A stretch of 7,032 nucleotides of DNA, from contig DEPP01000070.1 in assembly GCA_002358835.1 (NCBI GenBank), positions 1-7,032 on the forward strand, read 5' to 3'. A program made the position numbers and the translations under genes. This DNA is from Bacteroidales bacterium UBA3389. GTDB lineage: Bacteria; Bacteroidota; Bacteroidia; Bacteroidales; P3. A model generated the notes under the pieces. It searched no databases. It saw only the letters and a program-made list of their open reading frames with translations, and had not been told where the DNA came from. This document shows positions 4,807 through 7,032 of the stretch, piece after piece (within the stretch, counting starts at the first letter, position 1; every line of letters begins with the position of its first letter).

Positions 4807-7032
4807 TTATTTCGCTATTATGAACTTCTTCGTCATTATATTGTTTCTGCTCTTGATACAAAGCGTATATGTTCCAACAGCTATGTCTTCTGTATTCAAA
4901 AGCATTGTATCCGAACCGTTCAAATCCTTTTGCTTCATCACTTTGCCATTCATATCAAACACGAAAAGCGTTCCTTTTTCAGGTAGATTGCTTATTTGTA
5001 TTTGCTTATCGGCAGGGTTGGGACTTATGCTCAAATTTGAAACCTCTACATCGTTTAATCCTGTTACAGAACCCTTCAAAGGAAGGCTTAAATTATCTAT
5101 CCATACAGCATCTTGACCTGTGGAATTTGAGTAATCTTTTGAATATTCGAACTTCAAAGAGTGAGTTCCTGCAGTAACGACATATTGTTTTTGAGTCCAA
5201 TCACTTGAATAACCTGACATAGATGATTTCACTACCCCATCCAAATAAAACTTAAAGAAATCGAAATTTGCTTCCGAAGATACTTTTACATAGAATGAAA
5301 TTGTATCGTTTCCTAATGCTTCGGCTGTTATCTCAAGAGTAGTTGTATCATTATCGTTTATGTCACCTGAACGTAAAGCATATTGTCCCTCATACGCAAC
5401 TGAATTGTCGATTATCCAAGCAGCCTCTGTATCGTTTGCCCAATTTTCAGGAATAGATGCCGTTTCGAATGTCTCTACCGTTGCGTGTGTTTCAAGACTT
5501 ATAACCTTCGTCAAAGCATAATCGTCAGCCGTGTATGTTATTGCAAAAGTAACATCTTCCTCATCACTGACTATACATTCGAATGATTGAGCGGAAGATT
5601 GGTTCGCATTAAGTGCAATAACATTTTGAGTGTTTTCAGTTGGGAAAGCTATATTTGCAGAACGACTTTCAACACTTACGCTACCATCTTCGGTTGCAAT
5701 CGAACCATTGTTACGAAGAGTGAATTTAATGGTTTTGGAATCACTGCTTTGCTTAAGAACTATGTCTGTAATATCTAATTTCGGTGCTTCAATATTTTTC
5801 CTGATCACTTTTGAGGAATGATAATTTGTTCCATCTACGAGGATCGAGAAGTTCAATTCCTGTCCGTTCGCCAAGGCTTCATGAGTTCTTATTTTGAAGA
5901 TATTATTGCAAGGGATTGATTGTTGAGCATTCATTGTTCCTGCGTTCAAATGATAATCACTTACCACTGTTACATTTTCCAACCATTCAATATGAATAAC
6001 CGTATTATTCAAAGCAACCGTTCCGATATTTTGAGCATTAAGATGAATATTGTATTCTTTGTTTGATTGCAGTTTCTCAACAATCTCTCCATTTTCTGCA
6101 TCCTCAAATTTAATATCAGACAAAACAATGTAAGGCTCATTTGGGGTTTCTATCATTATTTCCGATATAAAAGGACGATAGAACTGATTTGTCAAAACGA
6201 TCATTAGGTTGCTGTTTTCTGTAATCGCTTCGAAAGATACAGTAACATAACCTGATTCATTTGCTTGTGCAGCGCCGATTAGGGTGTTATTAACGCTTAA
6301 TCCTACATATGTATAAGGAGGAAGTGCATCTAAAGAAAGTTCACTTGTGCCAAGTGGAAGACTTGTTGGGAGTTCAATATCGAACGTTTGTCCCACGCCT
6401 ACAAAAGGAACAAGAGAAGGATCTCCCATAAGGTTATAAACTTCCCAATAATAGTTTTTGAGATATGAGTTTGCCAAATCCACTGCCAAATTACCAGCTT
6501 GAACAGTTTGTCCGATGGTTGTATACCATTTATCGAATGATTCACCATGAGTATGAAACATCCTATCATAAGATCCCAAAGCAGATGCTATATAAGATGG
6601 CTCTAAGACTATATCCTTCGCACCACCAACTGACCAATAGAAATCTTCATTCCAATAAGTATAATTACTACTACCTATTACAGCAACAGCTACTTTGTTT
6701 TCTAGTCTTAACAACTTTTCAGAGAAACACTCGGATGCATCATATTTGCCCGACAAACAGCAGTTATTCAACCAAACTCCACACATACCAGTGTTTGTCA
6801 TCGCACTTACATTGCTTCTTGTTAGCGAAGGAGACTGCCAGCCTTCTTCATCACAATGTGCCGAGTAGTTTATCCAGGCATAACCATTGTTTAGTTTTTG
6901 TTTAATCTCACTAGCTTTGTTTCCTGATGCAGGGTTGTAATAAATAGCCGTGTCAAGATTAGTGAAATATTGCTTAACGTAATTCATCTGTCCGTTTACG
7001 CAAGTCGGGGCAGGTGAGGCTGTTTCTTTTCC
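4807..7032 (-). CDS. Gingipain-like C25 cysteine protease with T9SS sorting domain, 5' end outside window
   Basis: 741 residues are visible and the frame is open through the right edge, so the signal peptide, propeptide and start of the catalytic domain are missing. Residue numbers count from the window edge. The segment begins with PAPTCVNGQMNYVK, typical of C25 enzymes. The catalytic His is H59 in NYSAHCDEEGW, and the catalytic Cys is most likely C92 in LNNCCLSGKYD. IGSSNYTYWNEDFYWSVG (about 119-136) and YYWEVYNLMGDPSLVPF (about 194-210) are close to the lysine gingipain Kgp. An Ig-like domain follows (about 215-295), then two CARDB-like beta domains (about 303-413 and 417-515). A MAM/cleaved-adhesin-like jelly roll (about 520-652) precedes the type A C-terminal sorting domain (about 665-741, with LSISPNPADKQ, VGTYTL and the end KKFIIAK). 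It is expected to be secreted and surface-anchored by the type IX system. It is not PorU, whose active-site sequence differs. Confidence 0.92.
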   Translation of the reverse strand, partial: GKETASPAPTCVNGQMNYVKQYFTNLDTAIYYNPASGNKASEIKQKLNNGYAWINYSAHCDEEGWQSPSLTRSNVSAMTNTGMCGVWLNNCCLSGKYDASECFSEKLLRLENKVAVAVIGSSNYTYWNEDFYWSVGGAKDIVLEPSYIASALGSYDRMFHTHGESFDKWYTTIGQTVQAGNLAVDLANSYLKNYYWEVYNLMGDPSLVPFVGVGQTFDIELPTSLPLGTSELSLDALPPYTYVGLSVNNTLIGAAQANESGYVTVSFEAITENSNLMIVLTNQFYRPFISEIMIETPNEPYIVLSDIKFEDAENGEIVEKLQSNKEYNIHLNAQNIGTVALNNTVIHIEWLENVTVVSDYHLNAGTMNAQQSIPCNNIFKIRTHEALANGQELNFSILVDGTNYHSSKVIRKNIEAPKLDITDIVLKQSSDSKTIKFTLRNNGSIATEDGSVSVESRSANIAFPTENTQNVIALNANQSSAQSFECIVSDEEDVTFAITYTADDYALTKVISLETHATVETFETASIPENWANDTEAAWIIDNSVAYEGQYALRSGDINDNDTTTLEITAEALGNDTISFYVKVSSEANFDFFKFYLDGVVKSSMSGYSSDWTQKQYVVTAGTHSLKFEYSKDYSNSTGQDAVWIDNLSLPLKGSVTGLNDVEVSNLSISPNPADKQIQISNLPEKGTLFVFDMNGKVMKQKDLNGSDTMLLNTEDIAVGTYTLCIKSRNNIMTKKFIIAK

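Noticed and set aside
4763..6905. Several plus-strand frames of 60-150 codons opposite the protease gene
   Set aside because: They are antisense shadows of a strongly supported gene, with no family resemblance and no promoter or ribosome site noted.

Overview
The window looks like a piece of an AT-rich Bacteroidota (Bacteroidales-type) chromosome. Three things point there: a gingipain-like C25 protease ending in a type IX secretion sorting domain, the DUF4271–hemD–rnpA–yidD gene order, and promoter -7 boxes of the TAnnTTTG kind used by this phylum. No species can be named from the sequence alone.

Right part (about 2252-7032, all on the minus strand): a compact run of five genes read right to left. 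It begins with the C-terminal 741 residues of a secreted C25 cysteine protease whose 5' end lies beyond the window. A DUF4271 membrane protein follows after 13 nt, then a HemD-type uroporphyrinogen-III synthase after 14 nt, which carries a 61-residue Lys/Thr/Ala tail. After 67 nt, a gap that holds a candidate promoter, come rnpA (RNase P protein) and yidD, which overlap by 14 nt. A probable terminator lies just after yidD. The last four genes are housekeeping; the protease is the unusual member.

Left part (about 1-2200): accessory-looking and more AT-rich. It holds the 3' end of an unrecognised plus-strand gene and a minus-strand ATPase of the ATPase_2/DUF234 type, with an intact Walker A motif and an intact PD-(D/E)XK-like nuclease signature. 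The two genes converge on a strong 14-bp bidirectional terminator hairpin.

Most notable: (i) a 30-bp direct repeat (29/30 identical) brackets the ATPase gene with its promoter, as if a unit of about 1.5 kb had been inserted between yidD and its original terminator; (ii) the tail-coding part of hemD carries an A7 slippery run, and the +1 frame from there is open all the way into rnpA, while the -1 frame stops within a few codons. I found no tRNA, rRNA, CRISPR array or recognisable insertion sequence. No new multi-gene system is demonstrated; the flanked ATPase unit is the best candidate for a small mobile or defence-related cargo.
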